This document shows positions 1 through 8,194 of a DNA stretch of 64,000 nucleotides, in pieces; position 1 is the stretch's first letter; each line of letters opens with the position of its first letter. The stretch is from an uncultured Bacteroidales bacterium (GTDB taxonomy: Bacteria; Bacteroidota; Bacteroidia; Bacteroidales; Muribaculaceae): NCBI GenBank assembly GCA_905210435.1, contig CAJLWO010000008.1, forward strand, positions 1 to 64,000, given 5' to 3'. The position numbers and the translations under genes are program-made. The notes beneath the pieces are model-generated. The model was not told where the DNA came from. It worked only from the letters and a program-made list of their open reading frames with translations, and made no database searches.

Positions 1-1
1 C

Positions 2-121
2 AAAATATATGAGGCTATGCAGGTGGAAAATTGCATTTCGACTTTGACTTTAGGGTCTGTGTGTTTTAAATTAAAGATAGTTCTTATTGCCGGATTATCA
101 TATATGGTTCGTGAAAGATAA
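2..121 (+). CDS. 3' end of an unidentified gene (partial)
   Basis: Frame 2 is open from the window edge for 39 codons and ends in TAA at 119-121, four bases before the stop of the convergent acyltransferase gene. The residues end in GLSYMVRER, a basic tail. AT-rich composition matches the neighbour, so both may belong to one surface-polysaccharide or horizontally acquired block that continues to the left. Too little is visible to assign a family, and a chance open frame cannot be excluded. Confidence 0.3.
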   Translation, partial: KIYEAMQVENCISTLTLGSVCFKLKIVLIAGLSYMVRER

Positions 122-125
122 ATGT

Positions 126-1193
126 TTAGCTTGGAGAAGAAATAGCATTTGGAAAAAAATATTTGTATAGTCGTGCTTTTTTGATAATATATACTATGCT
201 TACGCAAATAGAAGCGATGACAATACTTAACATGATTAGAATAGGAAATTCAAATATTGTATTGCAAATACCTGTCAAATGATCAAAAACAAGATTTGAA
301 CCAGTAATTGATTTAAATATAAAAATAATAAAATAATGTATGAGATATATTTCAAGTGTAAATTTTCCAATAAAGATTAATGACTTTATTAATTTGAAGG
401 AAGCAATTATCTTAGAATTAAGCATCATGTAAAAAATATTAAATATCATCATTATTCCGGAGAGGGATAATACCATCCCTGATAATATTGAAAAGATGAA
501 ATTTACGGACAATTTGTTTATTAGCCATAATGTTACAGTAAATGTTAAAACGGAAGCAATGCTCCACCATAAGCTTCGGTTTAGCTTGTTGAAATTATTA
601 ATGTATATGTTTGATATAATTCCAAATATTAGATATGGTAAATACATGGCAAGCATGTTGAATGATAAAAAGCCGGTTATTTCTTCGGGAATTATTTTGT
701 TTGGTAGCAGTCTATTAGTGTAATAAATGATTTCTATTGCCAAACAAAATAAAATTAAATATATCGTTTTTTGAAAGTTAGAATATTTTTTTTGATAGAA
801 AAGCATGAGAAATGGCACTACTATGAAAAACATTTCTACTAAAACAAATGTAAACCAGTATCCGGATTTACCTTCCATTAGCCATGATTCAGGAAAACTG
901 TCAGGTGTAAAAATTAAACTGAAAATTGTCCAAAAGAATATGGTTGGATATAGTTGTCGGATAATGCGATTTGTTGCACGGCGGTTGAATAATTCTTTGG
1001 TATATGCGCTGCTGTACATGAAAAATCCTGCAATAAAGAAGAATAATGGCATTCGGATAGAGCTGAAAAATCTACACATATAAGTGTCATCTTTTTTTAG
1101 CAGGAAAAAAACAATGTGAATATATATGACCAACAGTATCATAAGCCCACGTATGGCGTCAATATGAGCTATACGTATATTGTCTTTTCTCAT
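126..1193 (-). CDS. Acyltransferase family 3 membrane protein
   Basis: Integral membrane acyltransferase of the Acyltransferase_3 (OafA/NodX-like) family, which O-acylates cell-surface sugars or small molecules; the acceptor is unknown. About 355 residues with many hydrophobic helices. The N-terminus shows the family pattern HIDAIRGLMILLVIYIHIVF with the conserved Arg and His, followed by RMPLFFFIAGFF, the usual second-helix motif. I chose the start at 1193 (MRKDNIRIAH) instead of an upstream in-frame ATG at 1256, because a good promoter at 1226-1257 would start the RNA downstream of 1256. Base composition is strongly AT-rich, unlike the genes to the right, which suggests recent acquisition or a polysaccharide locus. 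The family is clear; the substrate is not. Confidence 0.85.
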   Translation of the reverse strand: MRKDNIRIAHIDAIRGLMILLVIYIHIVFFLLKKDDTYMCRFFSSIRMPLFFFIAGFFMYSSAYTKELFNRRATNRIIRQLYPTIFFWTIFSLIFTPDSFPESWLMEGKSGYWFTFVLVEMFFIVVPFLMLFYQKKYSNFQKTIYLILFCLAIEIIYYTNRLLPNKIIPEEITGFLSFNMLAMYLPYLIFGIISNIYINNFNKLNRSLWWSIASVLTFTVTLWLINKLSVNFIFSILSGMVLSLSGIMMIFNIFYMMLNSKIIASFKLIKSLIFIGKFTLEIYLIHYFIIFIFKSITGSNLVFDHLTGICNTIFEFPILIMLSIVIASICVSIVYIIKKARLYKYFFPNAISSPS

Positions 1194-1225
1194 TGTTATG
1201 TAAGAATATAAATGAATAATTATTA

Positions 1226-1257
1226 CAAAGGTAAAATAAAAATATTCTTGAATCAAT
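1226..1257 (-). promoter_or_regulatory. Promoter of the acyltransferase gene
   Basis: Read on the minus strand, TACCTTTG (1226-1233) fits the Bacteroidota -7 element TAnnTTTG. ATTG (1254-1257) stands 20 bp upstream as a -33 element. Predicted transcription start is near 1219, giving a leader of about 26 nt to the ATG at 1193. Confidence 0.6.
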
Positions 1258-1327
1258 ACTTCAGATTGTTAATCACATGATTAAAAAAACTCTGTCGCGA
1301 TAGCCGGAGAAATTTCCTGTTAAAAAT

Positions 1328-1359
1328 TTTGGGTGTGAAAAAACTATTTTTTACCTTTG
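1328..1359 (+). promoter_or_regulatory. Promoter of the glycine cleavage cluster
   Basis: TTTG (1328-1331), a 20-bp spacer and TACCTTTG (1352-1359) match the Bacteroidota sigma consensus. Predicted start near 1366, about 32 nt before the gcvT ATG. No glycine riboswitch aptamer is recognisable in the short leader. Confidence 0.7.
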
Positions 1360-1397
1360 AGAAAAAGATTTTAAATAGTTATTTACTACCTTGAACC

Positions 1398-2498
1398 ATG
1401 GAAAATATAAAGAAAACATGTCTGCACGACAAGCATGTTGAGCTTGGGGCGCAGATGAGTCCGTTCGGCGGCTTTGACATGCCGATACAATATGAAGGCA
1501 TTGTGGAAGAGCATAATGCCGTGCGTAATGCCTGCGGTATTTTTGACGTTTCCCACATGGGGGAAGTGTTTGTGACGGGGCCTGACGCCATGCGGTTCGT
1601 CAATATGATTTTCACCAACGACATTCGCGGTGCGGAGCCCGGGAAATGTCTCTACGGCATGATGCTACATCCCGACGGCGGCACTGTCGACGACCTCCTT
1701 GTCTACGTGCAGGGCGACAATGACTATCTCCTCGTCATCAATGCCGCCAACATAGACAAGGATGTGGCCTGGATAAGGAAAAACGCCGAAGGCTATGATG
1801 TGAATATCGACCATCAGAGCGACAATATAGGCGAAATCGCCGTGCAGGGACCTCAGGCGGAAGCCATTCTGAAGAAAGTGACCGGGCTTGACACTGTCGC
1901 CTCCCTCACGTTCTATACTTTCGGGCATTTCAAAATCTACGGTGACAACGATGTCATCATTTCCCGCACCGGCTATACCGGAGAGGACGGTTTCGAGGTG
2001 TATGCGCCGCATGACATAACCCGTCGCCTTTGGGACGACCTGCTTGCCGCCGGAGCAAAACCGTGCGGACTCGGTTGCCGCGACACATTGCGCTTCGAAG
2101 TCGGACTGCCCCTCTACGGCGATGAACTTGCCGACGACATATCCCCGATCGAGGCATCTCTCGGCATGTTTGTAAAGACCGACAAGCCAGAATTTATCGG
2201 ACGGGATGCTGTTCTGGCACAGAAAACCGCCGGCGCTCCCCGCAAACTCGTAGGCCTCGAAATCCTTGACCGTGCAATAGCCCGTCACGGCGCCGAAGTG
2301 CTTGATGCCGACGACAATGTAATCGGAGCTGTAACTACCGGCTACCGCGGCATCTCGGTCGACAAGAGTCTGGCAATGGCATTGGTCGACAGCCGGTTTG
2401 CTGCCATCGACACACCTCTTCGCGTAAGAGTGCGCCGCAAAGTGTTCCCCGCCAAAGTAATAGCGAAAAAATTCTACAAGAAAAGCTACAAAAAATAA
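1398..2498 (+). CDS. gcvT: Aminomethyltransferase (glycine cleavage T protein)
   Basis: T protein transfers the methylene group from the aminomethyl-lipoyl arm of H protein to tetrahydrofolate and releases ammonia. The 366 residues match the usual bacterial length. Visible family signatures are FGGFDMPIQYEGIVEEHNAV near the N-terminus, GIFDVSHMGE, the folate-site region GGTVDDLLVY with its acidic residues, and SRTGYTGEDGFEVY. The C-terminal barrel ends in a lysine-rich tail. First gene of the collinear set gcvT-gcvH-gcvPA-gcvPB-lpdA, with its own promoter at 1328-1359. A 9-bp repeat array begins 15 nt after the stop. Confidence 0.97.
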   Translation: MENIKKTCLHDKHVELGAQMSPFGGFDMPIQYEGIVEEHNAVRNACGIFDVSHMGEVFVTGPDAMRFVNMIFTNDIRGAEPGKCLYGMMLHPDGGTVDDLLVYVQGDNDYLLVINAANIDKDVAWIRKNAEGYDVNIDHQSDNIGEIAVQGPQAEAILKKVTGLDTVASLTFYTFGHFKIYGDNDVIISRTGYTGEDGFEVYAPHDITRRLWDDLLAAGAKPCGLGCRDTLRFEVGLPLYGDELADDISPIEASLGMFVKTDKPEFIGRDAVLAQKTAGAPRKLVGLEILDRAIARHGAEVLDADDNVIGAVTTGYRGISVDKSLAMALVDSRFAAIDTPLRVRVRRKVFPAKVIAKKFYKKSYKK

Positions 2499-2512
2499 AA
2501 TTCCCAACCAAA

Positions 2513-2566
2513 GTCAGACCCGTCCGACATGTCCGACTTCGGCATCCGGTCTGATGAACTGTCCGG
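2513..2566. repeat. 9-bp palindromic-unit array (GTCnGAC), copy A
   Basis: Units of 9 bp read GTCAGACCC, GTCCGACAT, GTCCGACTT, then degenerate units (GTCTGATGA, ACTGTCCGG). Each intact unit is the interrupted palindrome GTCnGAC plus 2 bp. It lies between gcvT and gcvH. Confidence 0.7.
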
Positions 2567-2610
2567 TTCAAATAACTGTTTGTCTAGAATAACTTTCAAT
2601 AACAATAACA

Positions 2611-2988
2611 ATGAAAACCTACTACACCCCCACCCATGAGTATCTTACCGTCGACGGCGAAGGAAACGGTTACGTCGGCATCACCGATTACGCCCAGAAA
2701 GCCCTTGGCAACGTAGTATATGTCGATATGCCTGAAGTCGGGGAAGAATTTTCCGAAGGCGACGATTTCGGCGCCATCGAGAGCGTGAAGGCCGCTTCCG
2801 ACCTGATAATACCCGCCAGCGGCGAAGTAATCGAAATAAACGAGGCTCTTGAGGAAAATCCCCGTCTCATCAACGAGGACGCGATGGCCAACTGGATTAT
2901 CAAAATCCGTCTGACCGACCCCGCCGAACTCGACTCGCTGATGGACATGGACGCCTACGTCACCTACCTCGCCTCCGACCCCCATTGA
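2611..2988 (+). CDS. gcvH: Glycine cleavage H protein
   Basis: Lipoyl carrier protein that shuttles the aminomethyl intermediate between P, T and L proteins. 125 residues, normal length. The lipoylation site is Lys60 in the motif GAIESVKAASDL, flanked by the expected beta-hairpin residues. The N-terminus (YYTPTHEYL) and the segment YVGITDYAQKALGNVVYVD are typical. Lies 112 nt after gcvT, separated by a repeat array, and probably belongs to the same transcription unit. Confidence 0.97.
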   Translation: MKTYYTPTHEYLTVDGEGNGYVGITDYAQKALGNVVYVDMPEVGEEFSEGDDFGAIESVKAASDLIIPASGEVIEINEALEENPRLINEDAMANWIIKIRLTDPAELDSLMDMDAYVTYLASDPH

Positions 2989-3023
2989 TTGCCGACCTCC
3001 ATACAGTCAAGATTTAACCGACA

Positions 3024-3124
3024 AAATTGTAGGGACGCGATTCATCGCGTCAGCATCCGAATGGCAAAACAAGCTAAATACCACACCAATAATGCGGACG
3101 CGATGAATCGCGTCCCTACAATTT
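3024..3124. repeat. REP-like palindrome pair, GACGCGATTCATCGCGTC family
   Basis: Two 28-bp arms (3024-3051 and 3097-3124) are perfect inverted repeats around a 45-bp loop. Each arm carries the head TGTAGGG and is itself a small hairpin (GACGCGATTCATCGCGTC). It sits between gcvH and gcvPA, so it would be transcribed within the operon. A partial copy is at 22435-22452 and a half unit at about 20842-20860. Confidence 0.85.
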
Positions 3125-3203
3125 GCGGCAACTTCTGACAGCTAAATATACTTCTGCAACATCCTCGCACCCGAATCGTGCGAAATAAAAAACCAATAAT
3201 ATC

Positions 3204-4535
3204 ATGAGTCACAGATATTTTCCCCATACCGAGGAAGACAAGGCGCGTATGCTCGAAAAATGCGGTGTCGACAGCATCGAAGCGCTGTTCGCCGACATTC
3301 CCGGAGAGTTGCGCCTGCGCAGTCCCTACGCTTTGGGAAAGCAGATGAGCGAGGTTGAGGTGCGTGCTTTCTTCCGCCGTCTCTCCGACGGTTGCACTCC
3401 TCTCGCTTGCTTTGCCGGCAACGGTCACTACGACCGCTATACTCCCGCTGTCGTTTCCTCTATCCTGGCACGCAGCGAGTTCCTCACCTCCTACACCCCC
3501 TATCAGCCCGAAATATCTCAGGGCACGCTTCAATATATATTCGAGTACCAGACAATGATAGCGCGTCTGACAGGTATGGAGATTTCCAACGCATCGCTCT
3601 ACGACGGTGCCACGGCCACTGCCGAGGCAATGATTCTGGCGTCGGGCAATTCGCGCAAACGTCCGCGTGTGGCCTATTCCGCTACGCTCACCGATGCCGT
3701 CGTCGAGACGCTGTCAACCTACGCCCGCTATCACGGTGTCGACATCGTGCCGATACCCGAGGCCGACGGGGTGACTTCAATCGACCTCCTCAGGGAGTTG
3801 CTTGCCGCAGGCAATATCGGCGGCGTTATCCTGCCGCAGCCCAATAAATACGGCATTATCGAGGATTTTACAGGTGTTGCCGACATGGTGCATGCTGCCG
3901 GAGCGCTGCTGATAATCAACAGTGTGGCCATCGACCTCGCCACGCTGCGCACACCCGGTGAATGGGGTGCCGACATAGCTGTAGGCGATGCCCAGTCGCT
4001 CGGTATTCCGTTGAATTTCGGCGGTCCATATCTCGGATATATGGCTGCCGCGAAGTCGCTGATGCGCAAACTTCCCGGACGTATCGTAGGCGCGACCGTC
4101 GACGAGGCGGGACAACGCACTTTCGTTCTGACACTTCAGGCGCGCGAACAGCATATTCGCCGCGAGAAGGCTACTTCCAATATCTGCTCTAACCAGGGGC
4201 TTATGGCACTGTTTGTCACGGTATATATGTCGCTGATGGGTGACGAGGGGTTGCGCAAGGTCAACAGCCTCAGTGCAGCCGGCGCGCACCATCTTGCCGC
4301 AGAACTCGAGCTGACAGGAAAAATGCGTCTGACATATCCCGGCCGCCCGTTCCTCAATGAGTTTGAGATGACTACCGCAGTACCGGCCGATAAAATCATC
4401 GACGCTCTCGCCGCCGAAGGCATCCTTGCCGGAGTCGCCACAGCGCCCGACCGTCTGCTCATTGCGGTGACCGAAATGCGCACTCCCGATGAAATTAACC
4501 GTTATGTCGAAACCGTCAAAGCGTTGCAGCCATGA
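3204..4535 (+). CDS. gcvPA: Glycine dehydrogenase (decarboxylating) subunit 1
   Basis: N-terminal half of the two-part P protein, which with GcvPB decarboxylates glycine using PLP. 443 residues, standard for the split form found in many Bacteroidota and Firmicutes. Recognisable stretches include SHRYFPHTEEDKARML, the early segment LTSYTPYQPEISQGTLQYIF and the loop GIPLNFGGPYLGYMA. The stop overlaps the gcvPB start (ATGA at 4532-4535), implying translational coupling. Confidence 0.97.
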   Translation: MSHRYFPHTEEDKARMLEKCGVDSIEALFADIPGELRLRSPYALGKQMSEVEVRAFFRRLSDGCTPLACFAGNGHYDRYTPAVVSSILARSEFLTSYTPYQPEISQGTLQYIFEYQTMIARLTGMEISNASLYDGATATAEAMILASGNSRKRPRVAYSATLTDAVVETLSTYARYHGVDIVPIPEADGVTSIDLLRELLAAGNIGGVILPQPNKYGIIEDFTGVADMVHAAGALLIINSVAIDLATLRTPGEWGADIAVGDAQSLGIPLNFGGPYLGYMAAAKSLMRKLPGRIVGATVDEAGQRTFVLTLQAREQHIRREKATSNICSNQGLMALFVTVYMSLMGDEGLRKVNSLSAAGAHHLAAELELTGKMRLTYPGRPFLNEFEMTTAVPADKIIDALAAEGILAGVATAPDRLLIAVTEMRTPDEINRYVETVKALQP

Positions 4536-5989
4536 ACAATAAACTTTACGACAAACTCATTTTCGAGCTCTCACGTCAAGGCCGTCGCGGTTACTCACTT
4601 CCCGAAACGGCTTTTCCCGATGCTGTCGGTTCAATTCCCGAAAATCTTCTCCGCAAGTCGGATATCGGATTGCCCGAGGCCGACGAACTTACCGTCGTGC
4701 GCCATTACACAAATATGTCGACCAACAATTTCGGTGTCGATACGGGCTTTTATCCCCTCGGCTCATGTACGATGAAGTACAATCCGAAAATCAATGAGGA
4801 GATGGCGTCCGACCCCGTGATTGCATCGCTGCATCCCGACACTCCGGCACGTTTCAGCCAAGGTGCCCTCGCCATGTATCATACACTTGCGTCGGCGCTC
4901 GCCGAAATCGGCGGAATGGCTGAATTTACATTGAACCCCTACGCGGGAGCGCACGGCGAACTCACCGGTCTCATGCTCTGCCGCGCCTATCACGACTCAC
5001 GCGGCGATAAGAAACGCACCAAAGTCATAATCCCCGACTCGGCGCACGGCACAAATCCCGCAAGTGCGGCTGTGGCAGGACTTCAGGTAGTGCCTGTCAA
5101 GAGTCTGCCTGACGGTACCGTCGATGTCGAGGCGCTCGCTCCGCTGCTTGATGACACCGTGGCAGCGATGATGATGACCAACCCGAACACTCTCGGCATA
5201 TTCGAACGTCAGATACCGCAGATTGCGAAGATGGTGCACGATGCCGGCGCGCTTCTGTACTACGACGGCGCCAACCTCAATCCGATGCTCGGCATAGCGC
5301 GTCCCGGCGACATGGGTTTCGACATAATGCACATAAATCTGCATAAGACATTCTCTACCCCCCACGGAGGCGGCGGCCCCGGCTCGGGTCCCGTAGGCGT
5401 GCGCGCCGGTCTGGAGCATCTGCTTCCCAATCCGCGTGTCATAAAGAAGGATGACGGTACCTACGATATGGTATCGTCGCCCGATTCGATGGGTCGCATA
5501 AGTTCCACCCTCGGCAATTTCGCCGTGCAGATGCGTGCGCTCAGCTATATCCTTTCGCTCGGCTGCGACGGACTGATGGAAGCCGGCGGACTTGCCACAC
5601 TCAATGCCAACTACATAAAGGAGTCATTGCGCGATGTGTATGAGCTGCCTGTCGACACGGTGTGCAAGCATGAATTTGTATTTGACGGACTGAAGGACAA
5701 ATCGACCGGAGTGACTACGCTCAATGTGGCCAAACGTCTGCTTGACTACGGGTTCCATGCCCCGACAATCTATTTCCCGCTTCTCTTCCACGAGTCGCTG
5801 ATGATTGAGCCGACTGAAACCGAAAGCCTCGACACAATCGACAGTTTCATAAAGGTGATGCGCGACATAGCGCATGAGGCATCGGCATCCCCCGATATAG
5901 TAAAATCGGCACCGCACACCACCCCCGTGCGCCATCCCGACGACACCGAAGCCGCCCTCCATCCCCGCCTCACCTTCGACGAACTCTGA
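4532..5989 (+). CDS. gcvPB: Glycine dehydrogenase (decarboxylating) subunit 2
   Basis: C-terminal, PLP-binding half of P protein. 485 residues. The PLP Schiff-base lysine is Lys272 in DIMHINLHKTFSTPHGGGGP. Other family signatures are GFYPLGSCTMKYNPK, SAHGTNPASA and MMTNPNTLGIFE. It overlaps gcvPA by 4 bp, as expected for equal production of the two subunits. Confidence 0.97.
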   Translation: MNNKLYDKLIFELSRQGRRGYSLPETAFPDAVGSIPENLLRKSDIGLPEADELTVVRHYTNMSTNNFGVDTGFYPLGSCTMKYNPKINEEMASDPVIASLHPDTPARFSQGALAMYHTLASALAEIGGMAEFTLNPYAGAHGELTGLMLCRAYHDSRGDKKRTKVIIPDSAHGTNPASAAVAGLQVVPVKSLPDGTVDVEALAPLLDDTVAAMMMTNPNTLGIFERQIPQIAKMVHDAGALLYYDGANLNPMLGIARPGDMGFDIMHINLHKTFSTPHGGGGPGSGPVGVRAGLEHLLPNPRVIKKDDGTYDMVSSPDSMGRISSTLGNFAVQMRALSYILSLGCDGLMEAGGLATLNANYIKESLRDVYELPVDTVCKHEFVFDGLKDKSTGVTTLNVAKRLLDYGFHAPTIYFPLLFHESLMIEPTETESLDTIDSFIKVMRDIAHEASASPDIVKSAPHTTPVRHPDDTEAALHPRLTFDEL

Positions 5990-6120
5990 CGTCGGCAAAT
6001 AGAATTGGTCCTGTAGGAAATGTTGCAAAGCACAGCTTTACTAAACCGCGGTTAAAAACCGATTTGGATACAGATCCTGTACTCGGCTATTATAAATCCG
6101 GTTAACTTAAATCCAACAAT

Positions 6121-7425
6121 ATGAAATATATAATTATCGGCGCCGGTCCCGGCGGATACGAACTTGCCGCAATCCTGTCGCGACAGTCACACGAAGTCAC
6201 GCTCATAGAGCGCGACAGCCTCGGCGGCACATGTCTCAACCGCGGTTGTATCCCGACAAAAGTAATGGCACATGCCGCCGCACTGGCGCGTACTCCTGCG
6301 CATGCCGCGGATTACGGTATCGTACTGCCTCCCGCTACAATTGATTTCAACGCCCTTTGCTCCAGGCGAGCAGCCGTCATCGACAGCCTGCGTTCAGGCA
6401 TTGAGATGCTTCTGTCAGGAGTAAACATACTGCATGGCGAGGCACGCTTTGTCGCGCCGAAAACGGTTGAAGTCAACGGTGAACGTCTTACCTCCGACAG
6501 GATTGTCATCGCCACCGGTTCGTCATCGGCGTCATTACCTGTGCCCGGAGCCGAAAATGCCGTGTCGTCCGACGGCCTTCTGTCGCTTGATGCCGTTCCA
6601 GATACACTTGCCATCATAGGCGGCGGAGTAATAGGTATGGAGTTCGCATCCATATTTGCCTCTCTTGGCAGCAAAGTGACCGTCATCGAATACTTCAAGG
6701 AGGTACTGCCGCAATTTGACAAGGATATTGCCAAACGTCTGCGTCAGTCGATGGCTTCCTCGGGCGTGACTTTTGTCACAGGCGCGCAGGTTACGGCCAT
6801 CGAACCGGGGAAGGTCAGTTATCAGTCGGGAAGCAAGGAGGGCAGTGTGGAGGCATCGGTAATCGCTATGGCGGTCGGACGCCGTCCCAACCTACCCGAA
6901 GGTCTTGATGTAGCCGGAGTTACTGTTGAGCGCGGAGCCATCTTGGTCGATCCTTCGACAATGCGGACATCGGCGCATGGCATTTACGCAATAGGCGATG
7001 TCAACGGCCTGTGTATGCTCGCTCACGCCGCCTCCGCACAAGCCCGTATCGTGGCCGGCGAGGATGTCGCCGCCGGAGTTATCCCGTCGGTGGTGTTTAC
7101 GGTTCCTGAAGCCGCCATGGTGGGCAAAACGGAGCAGCAGTGCAAGGATACAGGTATGCCGGTAAAGGTCGCCAAAGTGCCCTTTAGAGGCAACGGCAAA
7201 GCCGTGACGATAGGGGAGACCGACGGCCTCGTCAAGCTGATAGCCGATACGACAACCGGCACCATAGCCGGCTGCCAGATAGTAGGCCCACATGCCGCCG
7301 ACCTCATAGAGGAGATAGCCATAATAATGGCCAACAACCTCCCGATAGCAGCCATAACCCGGACAATCCACCCGCACCCTACACTCTGCGAAGCAATATC
7401 TGCCGCCGCATCAATGCTTTCATAG
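6121..7425 (+). CDS. lpdA: Dihydrolipoyl dehydrogenase (L protein / E3)
   Basis: FAD flavoenzyme that reoxidises dihydrolipoyl groups with NAD+. 434 residues, slightly short for E3. Visible: dinucleotide fold GAGPGG (7-12), redox-active cysteines Cys38 and Cys43 in GGTCLNRGCIPTK, the second Rossmann motif IIGGGVIGMEFASIFASLGS, the FAD-site segment YAIGDVNG and the C-terminal HPHPTLCEA with the catalytic His. Placed directly after gcvPB (131-nt gap), so it is most likely the dedicated L protein, although it could also serve 2-oxoacid dehydrogenases. No clear promoter was seen in the gap. Confidence 0.95.
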   Translation: MKYIIIGAGPGGYELAAILSRQSHEVTLIERDSLGGTCLNRGCIPTKVMAHAAALARTPAHAADYGIVLPPATIDFNALCSRRAAVIDSLRSGIEMLLSGVNILHGEARFVAPKTVEVNGERLTSDRIVIATGSSSASLPVPGAENAVSSDGLLSLDAVPDTLAIIGGGVIGMEFASIFASLGSKVTVIEYFKEVLPQFDKDIAKRLRQSMASSGVTFVTGAQVTAIEPGKVSYQSGSKEGSVEASVIAMAVGRRPNLPEGLDVAGVTVERGAILVDPSTMRTSAHGIYAIGDVNGLCMLAHAASAQARIVAGEDVAAGVIPSVVFTVPEAAMVGKTEQQCKDTGMPVKVAKVPFRGNGKAVTIGETDGLVKLIADTTTGTIAGCQIVGPHAADLIEEIAIIMANNLPIAAITRTIHPHPTLCEAISAAASMLS

Positions 7426-7471
7426 CAAAGTCAGGCCAATCAGATAGTCTTGCAATCATATACTTCGTCCC

Positions 7472-7525
7472 GTCGGACATGTCCGACTCGTCCGACCGGT
7501 CTGACCTGTCCGACCGATCGGACTT
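7472..7525. repeat. 9-bp palindromic-unit array (GTCnGAC), copy B
   Basis: Six consecutive 9-bp units: GTCGGACAT, GTCCGACTC, GTCCGACCG, GTCTGACCT, GTCCGACCG, ATCGGACTT. Starts 46 nt after the lpdA stop and ends 30 nt before the carbonic anhydrase start. Read in frame on the minus strand it would give an S-D-x repeat, but no gene is supported there. Confidence 0.85.
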
Positions 7526-7555
7526 CCCCATTAAAATCATCCAAAGAACTACCCA

Positions 7556-8101
7556 ATGATAGAAGAAATACTGCAATACAACAAGAAATTCGTTGAAAAC
7601 AAAGGCTATGAGCCCTTCATTACCAACAAATATCCCGACAAGAAAATAGCAATCCTCTCATGCATGGATACGCGTCTCACCGAACTCCTGCCTGCCGCTT
7701 TAGGCATAAGGAACGGCGACGTAAAGCTAATCAAAAACGCCGGAGGCATAATTTCCCACCCGTTCGGTTCGGTAATACGTTCGCTGATGGTGGCAATCTA
7801 TGAGCTTCATGTCGAGGAGGTCATGGTCGTGGCGCATAGCGATTGCGGAGCATGCCATATGAGCGCCGAAAGCATGATTCAACACATGCTTCAGCGCGGC
7901 ATCAAACAGGAGACAATCGACATGATACGTTTTTGCGGCATTGACTTCGAAAAATGGCTCTACGGATTCGGCGACACTCACAAAAGCGTAATCGACACCG
8001 TGACAGCCATCCGAAACCACCCGCTCATACCTCACGACATCTCGATACGCGGCTTCATCATCGACTCCACCATCGGCGCTCTAACCGAAGTAAAGGAATA
8101 A
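7556..8101 (+). CDS. Beta-class carbonic anhydrase
   Basis: Zinc enzyme interconverting CO2 and bicarbonate. 181 residues, typical of the short beta-class form. Zinc ligands Cys36, His94 and Cys97 appear in ILSCMDTR and VVAHSDCGAC, and Asp38/Arg40 form the conserved catalytic dyad. KNAGGIISHPFGSVIRSL is also typical. It follows the CO2-releasing glycine cleavage genes, which may be meaningful (inference). Cytosolic; no signal peptide. Confidence 0.93.
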   Translation: MIEEILQYNKKFVENKGYEPFITNKYPDKKIAILSCMDTRLTELLPAALGIRNGDVKLIKNAGGIISHPFGSVIRSLMVAIYELHVEEVMVVAHSDCGACHMSAESMIQHMLQRGIKQETIDMIRFCGIDFEKWLYGFGDTHKSVIDTVTAIRNHPLIPHDISIRGFIIDSTIGALTEVKE

Positions 8102-8124
8102 AATCAGAAATAACAAGTTAAGAC

Positions 8125-8178
8125 GGTGTTGCATGACCCGGCCTTATCTTACCGCGGAAAGTATAGTTTTGCAACACC
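8125..8178. repeat. Short inverted repeat with GGTGTTGCA ends
   Basis: GGTGTTGCA (8125-8133) is repeated inverted as TGCAACACC (8170-8178). The same ends flank the larger elements at 18655, 20807 and 22255. It lies between the convergent carbonic anhydrase and GT-C genes, where it could also act as a weak bidirectional terminator. Confidence 0.6.
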
Positions 8179-8194
8179 CGCTTGTCATAAAATC

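Noticed and set aside
1257..1397. Glycine riboswitch ahead of gcvT
   Set aside because: The predicted start leaves a leader of only about 30 nt, and no tandem-aptamer signature is visible.
5990..6120. Promoter or regulatory RNA in the gcvPB-lpdA gap
   Set aside because: Some short inverted pieces (AACCGCGGTT, part of the TGTTGCAAAG repeat) but no TAnnTTTG element or stable terminator that I can defend.
7379..7576. Small minus-strand protein with SDRSDRSD repeats
   Set aside because: The repeat comes from the non-coding 9-bp array; it overlaps the lpdA end and has no start context or homology known to me.
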